A DNA stretch of 64,000 nucleotides, taken from the NCBI RefSeq assembly GCF_029867415.1, contig NW_026705391.1, positions 667,201-731,200 on the forward strand. The letters are read 5' to 3'. Positions 12,200-21,910 of the stretch are shown in pieces (position 1 is the stretch's first letter; every line of letters starts with the position of its first letter). The position numbers and the translations under genes are program-made. The notes beneath the pieces were generated by a model, which was not told where the DNA came from, searched no databases, and worked only from the letters and a program-made list of their open reading frames with translations. Source of the stretch: Vicia villosa. Its lineage: Eukaryota; Streptophyta; Magnoliopsida; Fabales; Fabaceae.

Positions 12200-13175
12200 G
12201 CTGCTTGTCAATGAGCATCAATTTGCTAACAAGGAACTAATGACGTGGACACGGAACAGCCTTGGTAAGAATATCTACAATCTGCAACTGAGTACTAACA
12301 TGAGGAAGTGATATTATCTGGTCATCATAAGCGTCACAAATTGAGTGACAATCATCTTCAATATGTTTGGTGCGTTCATGAAAAACAGAATTCTAAACAA
12401 TTTTGATGGCACTTGTATTGTTAGCATAAAGTGAAGTTGGCTCTATTTGAGGACATCCAAGTTCAGCCAAAAGACCATGAAGCCAAATTATTTCAAAACA
12501 GGAAGCAGACATGGCACGATACTCAGATTCAGTAGAAGATTTAGAGACTATTGCTTGTTTCTTACTTTTCCATGAGATCAATGAAGAGCCAAGAAACATG
12601 CACCAACCAGTGACAGATCGTCGAGTATCAGGGCACCCTGCCCAATCAGAATCACTATAAGCACTCAATTTAGGAGCAACTCCACCAGGAAAGAATAAAC
12701 CATGATGAGAGCTTCCCTTCAAGTAACAAATTATTCTACGAATTGCTGCCAAGTGAAGGTGGCGAGGAGAGTGCATGAATTGACTTACTTGTTGAACAGC
12801 AAACGATATGTCAGGGCGAGTAATATTCAAGTAATTAAGGCTATGCACAAGCCGATGATACAATAATGGATCAGGCAACAGATCACCATCATCACGATTA
12901 TATTTAACATTAACCTCAAGAGGAGTATCCACTGGATTAGCCGATTGGAGACCAGCCGTAGAAATTAAATCTGTGGCATACTTGTGTTGATGGAGGAATA
13001 TGCCCTTGGATGTAGAATGAACCTCAAGACCAAGAAAATAATGCAAATTACCAAGATCTTTCATATGAAACGCTTCTTGTAACTGCTGTTTAAGGCTTTG
13101 AATGGAAGCATGATCAGAACTAGTAATAATCATATCATTAACATACAGAAGAAGTAGGACAATTCTAGTAGGCAT
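12200..13175 (-). pseudogene. Copia RT C-terminus and RNase H, broken
   Basis: From 13175 down to 12393 the frame reads LLLYVNDMIITSSD, HMKDLGNLHYFLGLEV, then RNase H with SDSDWAGCPDTRRSVTGW and SSTESEYRAM, and stops at IKIV. The remaining RNase H tail (FHERTKH, DILTKA-like) continues in another frame to about 12200. The RT catalytic motif is YVND instead of YVDD, so one metal-binding aspartate is lost. The N-terminal half of RT is missing; this frame follows the integrase fragment immediately. Not functional. Confidence 0.85.
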
Positions 13176-13176
13176 T

Positions 13177-14052
13177 CTATGTCAAAAATTTCTTAAACAT
13201 AAAAAACACTTCAGATTTAGACCGAAGAAAATATATCCAAGTAAAACGACTATAATCATCAATAAATGTGACAAAATATTTATAGCGAGCATGAGAAACT
13301 ACAGAAGACATACCCCATACATCACTATGAATCATTCCAAAACAAGAGGAAGCCCGGTAAGCACTAGACAAAAAAGGAAGTGTTTTACTTTTAGCCAATT
13401 TTCCAACAGAACATGAAAGAGAGGCATTAGTAACAACATTTTTATTTTCCAAAAAACCATTTTTAAATAAATGAGACAAAATAGTAGAGTTGGGATGACC
13501 TAATTTTCTATGCCAATCCTCATAAGAATTCAAGACATTATTACAAACAAGAGATAAATGACTAGAAAAAAACTGAAGCAGAAATAATCTTTCCACTTTA
13601 GGCCCCTTCGCAACCACCTTCCTCGACACCTGTTCCTGCACAAGACACCCATCATGTGAAAAAATTACATTACAATTGTTATCAACCAATTGACCAACAA
13701 ATAATAAATTGGAAGCAAGTCCAGGTGATACAAACACATCCCGAAAATCAAAGTTGAGGTCACCAACATTAGTGATAGAGAGAGCATTACCATCCGCAAT
13801 TTGAATTTTCTGTTTACCATGGTAAGAATGTAAATTATGCAAGTATTCAGACAAGGCTATCATGTGATTGGATGCACCAGAATCAAGAAACCACGGGAAA
13901 GAAACATTAAAAGACTTACCCTGAATTCCCAAGGTTGAAAGAGCGGAAATTACCATCTGTTGGATTATTTCAGGTTGAAGAGTTCCACCATTAGATGGAT
14001 TGGTGATGGAAGGACCACATGCAGAGCTTGTACTAGCATGAAATGCTTGCAT
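13177..14052 (-). pseudogene. Copia protease plus integrase N-terminus
   Basis: 291 codons. The aspartic protease motif is WFLDSGASNHM near residues 54-64. The pre-integrase WHRKLGHP is followed by HSDVWGMSSVVSHARYKY and the integrase segment FIDDYSRFTWIYFLRS. It ends FKKFLT, where the deletion joins it almost directly to the RT fragment below. The second integrase aspartate and the glutamate are therefore absent. Confidence 0.85.
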
Positions 14053-14061
14053 CGAACATTG

Positions 14062-14887
14062 TCATGATCGTGGAGGACGGGTGGGGAAATCAGGGATAAT
14101 ATGGCCCCGCTGCTTGCAATAATTACAAAACTTCTTACTGCAACTCAGAGCAAAATGTCCAAATTGTTTGCAAGAGAAACATTGGACATGTCGAATATCA
14201 TGACCTTTACCTCTACTCTGAGCAGCATATGCAAACAAAGCAGACTCGAAAATGACAACATCGTGAGACATGGATCCTTGAGTAGCAAGACGTTGTTCCT
14301 CTCGGAGAAGTTCACCAACACATGTATCTAAAGAAAGAAAAGGATTCCTATTCAGCAAACCACCTCTGACAACCTCAAATTCTGGACAAAGCTTCATGAG
14401 AAATTGATCTCTCCTACTAGTATTGTAGACCTTTTGGACATTCGCGAGAGAACTCTTGGGAACATCAACATGTATAATCGCATAGCGTTCTATCCATAAA
14501 TTCAAGAAACAAGAATAATACTCTTTAATAGACAAATTACCTTTTTTTGTAATTGGAAATGTCTAGCTTCAACTGAAAACGTTTGGCTGCATTGTCTAGG
14601 TTATAGATACGCTTCAAGTAGTTCCACATTTCTTGAGCAGTGGAAAAAGATCACAAATTATTAATCATGTGAGTATCAATAATACCGAGAATCCAAGTGA
14701 TAATCTAAGCATCTTCTATTTCCCACGCATCTAAGTCAGTTGTCTCTAACGGTGCCAAAGAGACATCGTCCAAGTGACTCCATAATCCTTTTCCTTTGAC
14801 ATACATCTGAAATTGATATTCCCAAACAAGATAATTCTTTCCGGTAAAAGGAACACAAATATGATCTCTTTCTTTTTCGGAAGCCAT
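14062..14887 (-). pseudogene. Copia gag, interrupted by stops
   Basis: An ATG at 14887 starts MASEKERDHICVPFTGKNY (the usual copia gag opening with a YLVW-type motif). After a stop near 14705 the UBN2-like part continues (AQEMWNYLKRIYNLDNAAK). From 14535 a clean frame runs to two zinc-knuckle-like motifs CFSCKQFGHFALSC and CNYCKQRGH. At least three in-frame stops separate the pieces, so no functional gag can be made. Confidence 0.8.
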
Positions 14888-15423
14888 AATATCAGATATA
14901 GCTTAAGAACAAATTCAAAGACTAAGCCATGTGAGCAATTGAAAGCCACAAGCTGCATCAGTTAATAACAAAATGATTTTATTTTTATTTTTTTTTTAAT
15001 AACTATGAAACTGCACGTAACAATGTTGTTAACGTGATACAAGAAACACCAACGGTACACTGTAGAAAATACTTGCCGACACCAAATCAACACCCCAATT
15101 CAAGATACTCACCAACACCAAATCAAAACCCTAATTCAGAATACTTGTCGACACCGATACAAGAACACGATCAAAGCAAACACGATTTGCAAACAAGGAG
15201 GAATAACAAAATTGTAACTTATGAGCACTACCAGAAACATGATTGTAAGCACCAGAGATTAGAATCGCAATCTTGGAAGAGATTATTGAAAACCGAGATG
15301 ATTTCAATTACCGAGAAACGAGATCTACCGAGATGATTTCAAGAGCGACCCAGTGGGGTGTCACTGAATAAAGCCAAGATTAACCAAAAACTCACAGGTT
15401 CGATCAAAAACCTACTGATACCA

Positions 15424-15542
15424 TGTCAATAATGCTTGGCTTGATACCTTTCTCATTATTATTTCTCGTATATATATAGAGGTTACAGGGCTATATCGGT
15501 AATTACACTAAATTATTACATTTAAACTAATTCTTATTCACA
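15424..15542 (-). repeat. 5' LTR of minus-strand copia element
   Basis: 119 bp, the direct partner of 12066-12182. The adjacent TGGTATCAG primer-binding site on the minus strand identifies it as the 5' LTR. Confidence 0.85.
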
Positions 15543-15691
15543 TGTTGCAATGAGGGCAAGCCAAATGCTGCATTTAAGGCGACTAGGGGCGGAGCACAAT
15601 GAAGGAGGAAATTCCATCATATAGCAAATGATGAAATAATAAATTGTTTTTGTATATGTTATAAGATGTTTTCATAATATAACTTGGAAAA

Positions 15692-16182
15692 TGTGAGATA
15701 TTGGATCGAACTCTAGTATTGTCGAAGGGTAGCTTCTTGGTTCGACAGTTCGACAGAGTTAAGCATGAAGTCGAAGGATTGTTCACATGCTGGTGTCGAA
15801 GTGTGCATGCTGTAGTCGAAGATGGGTCTAGCATGCAGATGTCGAAGATGCTAGAGTTGTTAGCATGTTAAATTAGGTTTTAGTGTTTAAACCCTAATTT
15901 GTTAAGTTAGCTTGTTTATTGAGTTGGCTTGTGTAATGGGCCTTGCTGAAAAAGCCCATTAGTTAGTATGTTAGGTTTTATTATAAATAGCATTCTAGTC
16001 TCTCATCATTGCTAAGCTGCAAATCCTAATTTAGGGTGAGAGAGGTTATTTGTTATTCTTGTAAACTTGTAATCTTGTTTTAAGAGAAAGTGAAAGAATA
16101 GCAGTTATAACCAATTCTTGTGTTCTTATTCTCTTCCCTAATTCCCTATTATACTTTGTTATTGGTATCATTTTTCACAACA
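15692..16182 (+). repeat. 5' LTR of Tork-like element
   Basis: 491 bp with TG...CA ends. The words GTCGAAG and TTCGAC recur many times in the first 170 bp, probably U3. A TATA motif lies at 15982-15989. The final part contains ATTGGTATCA, similar to the usual initiator-tRNA primer site but located inside the LTR. Confidence 0.93.
15982..15989 (+). promoter_or_regulatory. TATA box of the 5' LTR
   Basis: TATAAATA in the middle of the LTR, followed by TCTCTCATCATTGC, consistent with a U3/R boundary about 30 bp downstream. The same motif is at 20503-20510 in the 3' LTR. Confidence 0.6.
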
Positions 16183-16207
16183 AATTGGTGCGGTGAGCGT
16201 GGAGAAG

Positions 16208-19200
16208 ATGCCTTCAACAAAGTATGAGATTGAAAAGTTCACCGGAGTGAATGATTTCGGTCTGTGGCGCTTGAAGATGAAAGCCCTACTGGTTCAGCAG
16301 GGTTGTTTGGAAGCGTTGAAGGGAGAAGCAGCCATGAATGCTGCATTAACGGCAGCGGAGAAGACGACTATGATTGAGAAGGCACACAGCGCAATTTTGT
16401 TGAGCCTTGGTGATAAGGTTCTTAGGCAGGTATCAAAGGAGACGACGGCATCAGGGTTATGGGTGAAACTTGAAAGTTTGTATATGACCAAATCGCTGGT
16501 AAATCGACTCTACCTGAAGCAAGCTTTGTATTCATTCAAGATGATTGAAGACAAAGTATTGGCTGAGCAGTTGGATATGTTCAACAAGCTGATTCTTGAT
16601 CTTGAAAATATTGATGTGAAGATCGATGATGAAGATCAAGCGCTGTTACTATTGTGTTCTTTGCCTCGATCACATGCTCACTTCAAAGAAACTCTCTTGT
16701 ATGGAAGGGAGTCCCTGACGTTTGAAGAAGTTCAATCAGCCTTGTACTCTAAGGACTTGAATGAACGAAAGGAGCATAAACCTTCGACTGTTGGCGAAGG
16801 TTTGGCCGTTAAAGGAAAACTCTTACGAAAGGATGGTAAGTTTGACAAGAAGAAAGGCAAAAGCCAGTCGAAGTCTTACGGTGGCGAAGCATATGGCATT
16901 CGATGCTACCATTGTAAGAAGGAGGGTCACACAAGAAAGGTGTGCCCTGAACGCCTGAAATATCATGGAGGTAAGGATAATGGCAACGCTGCCATTGTTC
17001 AAGATGATTTCGAATCATCTGATGTTCTTGTGGTTTCAAGCAGTGACTCTAAGAAGGAGTGGATTATGGATTCAGGTTGCACTTGGCACATGACTCCAAA
17101 CAAAGACTTGTTCGAGGAATTATGTGATCAAGATGGTGGATCAGTATTGCTGGGAAACAACAAGGCTTGCAAGATTGCAGGTGTTGGATCTGTGAGATTC
17201 AAGCTCCATGATGAGTCAATAAGGTTGTTGACTGAAGTCAGGTATGTTCCTGATTTGAAGAGAAATTTGCTTTCTCTTGGTGAATTCGACAAGAAAGGAT
17301 ATGTTTTCCAAGGAGAGAAAAGTATCCTAAGAGTCATGAAGGGGTCGAAGGAAGTCTTGAGAGGCGTGAAGAAACAAGGCTTGTATACCCTTGAGGCTGA
17401 AGTTGTAAGTGGTTCGACAAATGTTGTATCCATGAAACCTTTGTCGAAGACAGAAATCTGGCACATGAGATTGGGCCATGTCAGTGAAAGGGGTCTGGTC
17501 GAATTAGGGAAACAAAATCTGCTTGGTGGAGACAAAGTCGAAAAGCTGAAGTTTTGTGAACCCTGTGTACTTGGAAAATCTTGCAGAGTGAAGTTCAACA
17601 AAGGCAAACAAAGAACACAAGGATCCCTTGATTACATCCATGCTGATCTTTGGGGGCCTGCAAGGTGTGCATCACATTCAGGAGCAAGGTATTTTCTATC
17701 CATAGTAGATGATTATTCCAGAAAATTATGGGTATTCATCCAGAAGACTAAGGATGAAACTTTTGAGAATTTCAAAAGTTGGAAGACTATGGTTGAAAAT
17801 CAGACTGGCAGGAAGGTCAAGAGGTTGAGAACCGACAATGGCCTTGAATTTTGCAATGAGGCATTCGACAGCTTTTGTGCTGCCTTTGGTATTGCAAGGC
17901 ACAGAACTACTGCAGGTACTCCACAGCAAAATGGTTTGGCTGAAAGATTTAATCGAACTATTTTGGAGAGAGTCAGATGCATGTTGACTAGTGCGGGGTT
18001 AAAGAAGGTGTTCTGGGCTGAGGCTGTTTCGACAGCAACATATCTGATAAACAGATGTCCTTCGACAGCGTTAGATATGAAGACACCTGAAGAAGTTTGG
18101 TCGGGACATCCACCAGATCTCGACAAACTGAGAGTATTTGGCTGTGTAGCCTATGCTCACATTAGGCAAGACAAGGTCGAACCTAGAGCTCTGAAATGCA
18201 TGTTCATGGGATACCCTGAAGGAGTCAAAGCTTATAGGCTATGGTGCCTAGAGCCAGGTCACAGGAGGTGTATCACCAGTCGAGATGTAGTTTTCAATGA
18301 AGCTGAAATGGCTTTTAAGAAAACTGATGATGTTGGTCGAAGTACAGAAACATCTGACGAAGAGCTGGAACAGGTAGAAATTCCTGTTGAGGTGGAGCAT
18401 GTTGATGCTGAATTGCATATCCCAGATGAAGTCGAAGAAGAAGCAGAAGATGCTGAAGTTGAGGAAACTGACGATGACTACCTATTGTCGAGAGATAGGT
18501 CGAGAAGAGTCATCAAGCCACCTCAAAGACTTGGATATGCAGATCTTATAGCTTATGCCTTAATCTCTGCAAGTGAGGTTCTAGACGAAGAACCTAGAGA
18601 CTATAAGGAAGTTATGAGGAGTCGAAATAAGACTGAATGGCTGAAGGCCATGGATGATGAGATGAAATCTCTTCATGATAATCATACTTGGGAACTGATC
18701 AAGAAACCTGTTGGGGCAAGGTTAGTCAGCTGTAAATGGATTTTCAAAGTTAAGGAAGGAATTGAAGGAGTGACGTCGAAAAGATACAAGGCAAGGTTAG
18801 TTGCAAGGGGTTTCACTCAGAAAGAAGGTGTCGACTTCAATGATGTGTTTTCTCCTGTTGTGAAGCATAGGTCCATTCGAATGTTGCTTGCCATGGTGGC
18901 ACAGTTCGATCTTGAACTGGAACAGATGGATGTGAAGACTGCGTTCTTGTATGGTGATCTAGATGAAACGATCCTGATGAGGCAACCTGAAGGGTATGTC
19001 GAAAAGGGGAAGGAAGATTATGTGTGCAAGTTAAAGAGATCTTTGTATGGGCTGAAACAATCTCCTCGACAGTGGAATAGGAGATTCGACAAGTTCATGG
19101 CACGCATAAGTTTCATTAGAAGTCAGTTCGACCACTGCGTTTACTTCAGATTTCGACCTGGTAATTCATTTGTTATTTTGTTGCTTTATGTGGATGATAT

Positions 19201-20170
19201 TCTCATAGCAAGCAACAGTGTCGAAGATGTGATGAGGGTGAAGGCTGAACTCAATAAGGAGTTCCATATGAAGGATCTGGGAGCTGCTTCCAGGATTCTT
19301 GGAATTGACATTCGAAGAGATAGAAAGAAGTCGAAGTTATGCCTATCTCAAGAGGCATATCTACGGAAGATTCTTGAAAAGTTTGGTATGTCGAATTCGA
19401 AGCCAGTTGTGACTCCAACAAACCCTCAATTCAAACTGAGTATTGATCAGTGTCCCAGTACTGATGTCGAAAGAGCCTATATGAATAGCATCCCATATGC
19501 TAATATAGTCGGTTCTTTGATGTATGCTATGGTCTGTACTAGACCCGACATAGCATACGCAGTAAGTCTTGTAAGCAGGTATATGGCGAATCCTGGAAAG
19601 GCTCACTGGCAAGCATTGAAGTGGATTTTAAGGTACATAAATGGGTCTCTGAATAGAGTCCTAATTTATGGTGGAGCCTTGGGTGAAGATAGTAAAGCAG
19701 TAATAGAAGGATATGTCGACTCTGATTATGCAGGTTGTATGGATTCCAGGAAATCTATTTCTGGATATGTTTTCACTATGTTTGGCACAGCAATTAGTTG
19801 GAAAGCAACACTTCAGAAGGTTGTTGCTCTATCAACCACTGAAGCGGAGTACATTGCATTAACTGAAGCTGTGAAAGAAGCATTGTGGCTTGAAGGTTTT
19901 GCGAAGGAGCTGAAACTTCAAGGTCGAGGTATCACTGTTAAATGTGATAGTCAAAGTGCAATACACCTGTCGAAGAATTCAGCCTATCATGAGCGAACTA
20001 AGCACATTGATGTGAGGCTGCATTTCGTCAGAGGAGTAATCGAGCGTGGAGAAGTCCAAGTGCTGAAGGTTTCGACTGAAGACAATGCTGCTGATATGAT
20101 CACCAAGACATTGCCGAGTTGCAAGTTTTTCCACTGTATGCAGCTGATAAAGCTGCATGAAGAAAGCTAG
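16208..20170 (+). CDS. Ty1/copia Gag-Pol polyprotein (Tork/Tnt1-like), intact
   Basis: 1320 residues from the ATG at 16208, which begins MPSTKYEIEKFTGVNDFGLW; a GTG 15 bp upstream is also in frame but ATG is preferred. Gag (UBN2-like) covers about residues 1-215, with zinc knuckle CYHCKKEGHTRKVC at about 232. Protease has DSGCTWHM with the catalytic Asp near 288. The pre-integrase HMRLGH is near 418. The integrase triad is Asp 480 (HADLWG), Asp 543 (RTDNG) and Glu 579 (QQNGLAER), giving D,D(35)E spacing. RT has YVDD at 994-997. RNase H has GYVDSDYAGC near 1170 and STTEAEY near 1218. It ends CMQLIKLHEES. No stop, frameshift or lost catalytic residue is seen. It should support reverse transcription and integration in virus-like particles. 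Confidence 0.97.
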   Translation: MPSTKYEIEKFTGVNDFGLWRLKMKALLVQQGCLEALKGEAAMNAALTAAEKTTMIEKAHSAILLSLGDKVLRQVSKETTASGLWVKLESLYMTKSLVNRLYLKQALYSFKMIEDKVLAEQLDMFNKLILDLENIDVKIDDEDQALLLLCSLPRSHAHFKETLLYGRESLTFEEVQSALYSKDLNERKEHKPSTVGEGLAVKGKLLRKDGKFDKKKGKSQSKSYGGEAYGIRCYHCKKEGHTRKVCPERLKYHGGKDNGNAAIVQDDFESSDVLVVSSSDSKKEWIMDSGCTWHMTPNKDLFEELCDQDGGSVLLGNNKACKIAGVGSVRFKLHDESIRLLTEVRYVPDLKRNLLSLGEFDKKGYVFQGEKSILRVMKGSKEVLRGVKKQGLYTLEAEVVSGSTNVVSMKPLSKTEIWHMRLGHVSERGLVELGKQNLLGGDKVEKLKFCEPCVLGKSCRVKFNKGKQRTQGSLDYIHADLWGPARCASHSGARYFLSIVDDYSRKLWVFIQKTKDETFENFKSWKTMVENQTGRKVKRLRTDNGLEFCNEAFDSFCAAFGIARHRTTAGTPQQNGLAERFNRTILERVRCMLTSAGLKKVFWAEAVSTATYLINRCPSTALDMKTPEEVWSGHPPDLDKLRVFGCVAYAHIRQDKVEPRALKCMFMGYPEGVKAYRLWCLEPGHRRCITSRDVVFNEAEMAFKKTDDVGRSTETSDEELEQVEIPVEVEHVDAELHIPDEVEEEAEDAEVEETDDDYLLSRDRSRRVIKPPQRLGYADLIAYALISASEVLDEEPRDYKEVMRSRNKTEWLKAMDDEMKSLHDNHTWELIKKPVGARLVSCKWIFKVKEGIEGVTSKRYKARLVARGFTQKEGVDFNDVFSPVVKHRSIRMLLAMVAQFDLELEQMDVKTAFLYGDLDETILMRQPEGYVEKGKEDYVCKLKRSLYGLKQSPRQWNRRFDKFMARISFIRSQFDHCVYFRFRPGNSFVILLLYVDDILIASNSVEDVMRVKAELNKEFHMKDLGAASRILGIDIRRDRKKSKLCLSQEAYLRKILEKFGMSNSKPVVTPTNPQFKLSIDQCPSTDVERAYMNSIPYANIVGSLMYAMVCTRPDIAYAVSLVSRYMANPGKAHWQALKWILRYINGSLNRVLIYGGALGEDSKAVIEGYVDSDYAGCMDSRKSISGYVFTMFGTAISWKATLQKVVALSTTEAEYIALTEAVKEALWLEGFAKELKLQGRGITVKCDSQSAIHLSKNSAYHERTKHIDVRLHFVRGVIERGEVQVLKVSTEDNAADMITKTLPSCKFFHCMQLIKLHEES

Positions 20171-20212
20171 TTTGTTCCTTGACGTTGTAGAGTTAGGTCC
20201 AAGGTGGAGATT

Positions 20213-20703
20213 TGTGAGATATTGGATCGAACTCTAGTATTGTCGAAGGGTAGCTTCTTGGTTCGACAGTTCGACAGAGTTAAGCATGAAGTCGAAGGAT
20301 TGTTCACATGCTGGTGTCGAAGTGTGCATGCTGTAGTCGAAGATGGGTCTAGCATGCAGATGTCGAAGATGCTAGAGTTGTTAGCATGTTAAATTAGGTT
20401 TTAGTGTTTAAACCCTAATTTGTTAAGTTAGCTTGTTTATTGAGTTGGCTTGTGTAATGGGCCTTGCTGAAAAAGCCCATTAGTTAGTATGTTAGGTTTT
20501 ATTATAAATAGCATTCTAGTCTCTCATCATTGCTAAGCTGCAAATCCTAATTTAGGGTGAGAGAGGTTATTTGTTATTCTTGTAAACTTGTAATCTTGTT
20601 TTAAGAGAAAGTGAAAGAATAGCAGTTGTAACCAATTCTTGTGTTCTTATTCTCTTCCCTAATTCCCTATTATACTTTGTTATTGGTATCGTTTTTCACA
20701 ACA
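20213..20703 (+). repeat. 3' LTR of Tork-like element
   Basis: 491 bp, differing from the 5' LTR at two transitions. Followed directly by the target duplication GAAAA. Confidence 0.93.
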
Positions 20704-21765
20704 GAAAACTTATGAAAATAAGCTTTTAGCTTATGAAAAATATAATAAGCTGTTTTCATAAATTCTCCCTATCAGTCTCACCTAATTTATGTAAGTTAGA
20801 TAAGCTAATTCAAACAGGCCCATAGTCTTTGCTTTATGCAGCTTCTAAATATCACCATGTAAACATAGAAATGTTGGGAGTTATTTATTATCATCCATTT
20901 CTTATAATGCATTTCAAACACATGATCTGATTTATGCAGTTTTCAAGGTTCACCTTGTGAAGATAGAAATTTTAGGAGTGATTCTGATGATACTGAGACA
21001 GAAGATGCTTCAGTCTCGGGACAAGAAGATTTAAATGACCTACATGAAATTCTTGAATGGGCCAAGGTTTGCAATTGTAAATACACCTAATTTTGCTATT
21101 ATTGTCTGTTGTTTTGTACTAATAATACATTAACGGTGTTATTATTGCTGATATTATTCTACCAATTCACAGGCTAATAATTGTGGACCCTTACAAATTA
21201 TAAGTGAGTATTATCGTTTTAGTTGTCCTACAAGGGGATAGACACTTATCTTTCATCCTTTGGAGCACCTTCATTCCTTCACAGGCCAGATGAGAATGCT
21301 CTTTATCTGTCTGATTCACTTATTGGTTTGAAATCCTGTAGTACAGGTCTGGGATTAGACGAGGTATGCTGGAATAAATTTTTTATTGGACTAAATTACT
21401 TTTATTTTACTTTTGTTTTTTTTGGGTTGTCATGTTTGATGGTCATCGTAAAAAAGTAATTCATTTTTGGTCTGTTCTTTTCAGGCACAAAATTGTCTTC
21501 TAGTTGAAGAGGAGGCAACTGCATTATCTATATGGGCTGTAGCGTGCTTATGTGGTACCTTGAGACTTGAATATGTAAGTTCTGTTTCTATCAATGATTT
21601 TATGAAATCCATTTTCCTCTTTACCCTTAAGAAATCCATATTCATGGTAACACCGGTTGAACTTATGGGTTTTACATAACGAAAGGAGGGAAATAAGTGA
21701 TAGGAAAACCAATCATATGTGATAAACTAAATACTTGTATCTCAATATCAATATAAGCTATTTGG

Positions 21766-21910
21766 TTAAATATGTTTTAGGTCTCTCTAAATATCCCAAA
21801 AAACGCTTTTCGTTCCTCTAATATTTTTGTTCAAATAATGGTCCCTCTAATATTTTCCGTCCCTATTATGCATCCCTGCCGTCAATTCAACTTAACAGGG
21901 GCTTACGTGG
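21766..21910. repeat. MITE-like fragment in DENN copy-2 intron
   Basis: Starts GGTTAAATATGTTTTAGG and contains several GGTCCCTCTAATATTTT-type words, a style common to legume fold-back repeats. No matching right terminus is visible. A relative lies at 46159-46380. Confidence 0.5.

Larger units (their letters stand above)
12066..15542 (-). mobile_element. Deleted Ty1/copia element, minus strand
   Basis: Direct LTRs are 12066-12182 (117 bp) and 15424-15542 (119 bp), opening TGTCAATAATGC and closing TTCACA or AATCACA. They differ at about seven positions plus a TA indel, so the insertion is old. In element orientation the PBS TGGTATCAGTAGG directly follows the LTR (15411-15423), and a polypurine tract TTGAGGGGGGA (12183-12193) precedes the other LTR. 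The body keeps gag, protease, the integrase start, the end of RT and RNase H, but lacks the integrase core and most of RT. No matching 5-bp target duplication was found. Confidence 0.88.
15692..20703 (+). mobile_element. Complete young Tork/Tnt1-like Ty1/copia retrotransposon
   Basis: 5012 bp. LTRs 15692-16182 and 20213-20703 are both 491 bp, open TGTGAGATATTGG and close TTTTCACAACA. By eye they differ at two positions only (A/G in CAGTTATAACC and A/G in GGTATCATTTT). The 5-bp target duplication GAAAA is at 15687-15691 and 20704-20708. A polypurine tract AAGGTGGAGA lies just before the 3' LTR. A single uninterrupted reading frame (16208-20170) carries all copia domains in the order GAG-PR-INT-RT-RH. 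Gag similarity to tobacco Tnt1 suggests the Tork lineage. It looks autonomous. Confidence 0.95.
11824..20821. mobile_element. hAT-like MITE split by nested insertions
   Basis: The left end at 11824 reads GGGCCTTGTTTGGG and the right end at 20811-20821 reads CAAACAGGCCC, an inverted pair. The MITE sequence itself is about 11824-11920, about 15640-15691 and 20704-20821; reading these together restores the usual legume pattern of repeated ATAAGC/CTTATG words. It is interrupted first by a repeat (about 11920-12065 plus 15543-15640), itself split by a copia element (12066-15542), and separately by the copia element at 15692-20703. I could not find a clean 8-bp target duplication. Confidence 0.65.

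Noticed and set aside
12061..15547. 5-bp target duplication for the minus-strand copia element
   Set aside because: Flanking pentamers GGATG and TGTTG do not match; old age or a later change may hide it.
16809..18126. Several antisense frames of 76-159 codons
   Set aside because: Shadows of the intact copia polyprotein on the opposite strand.
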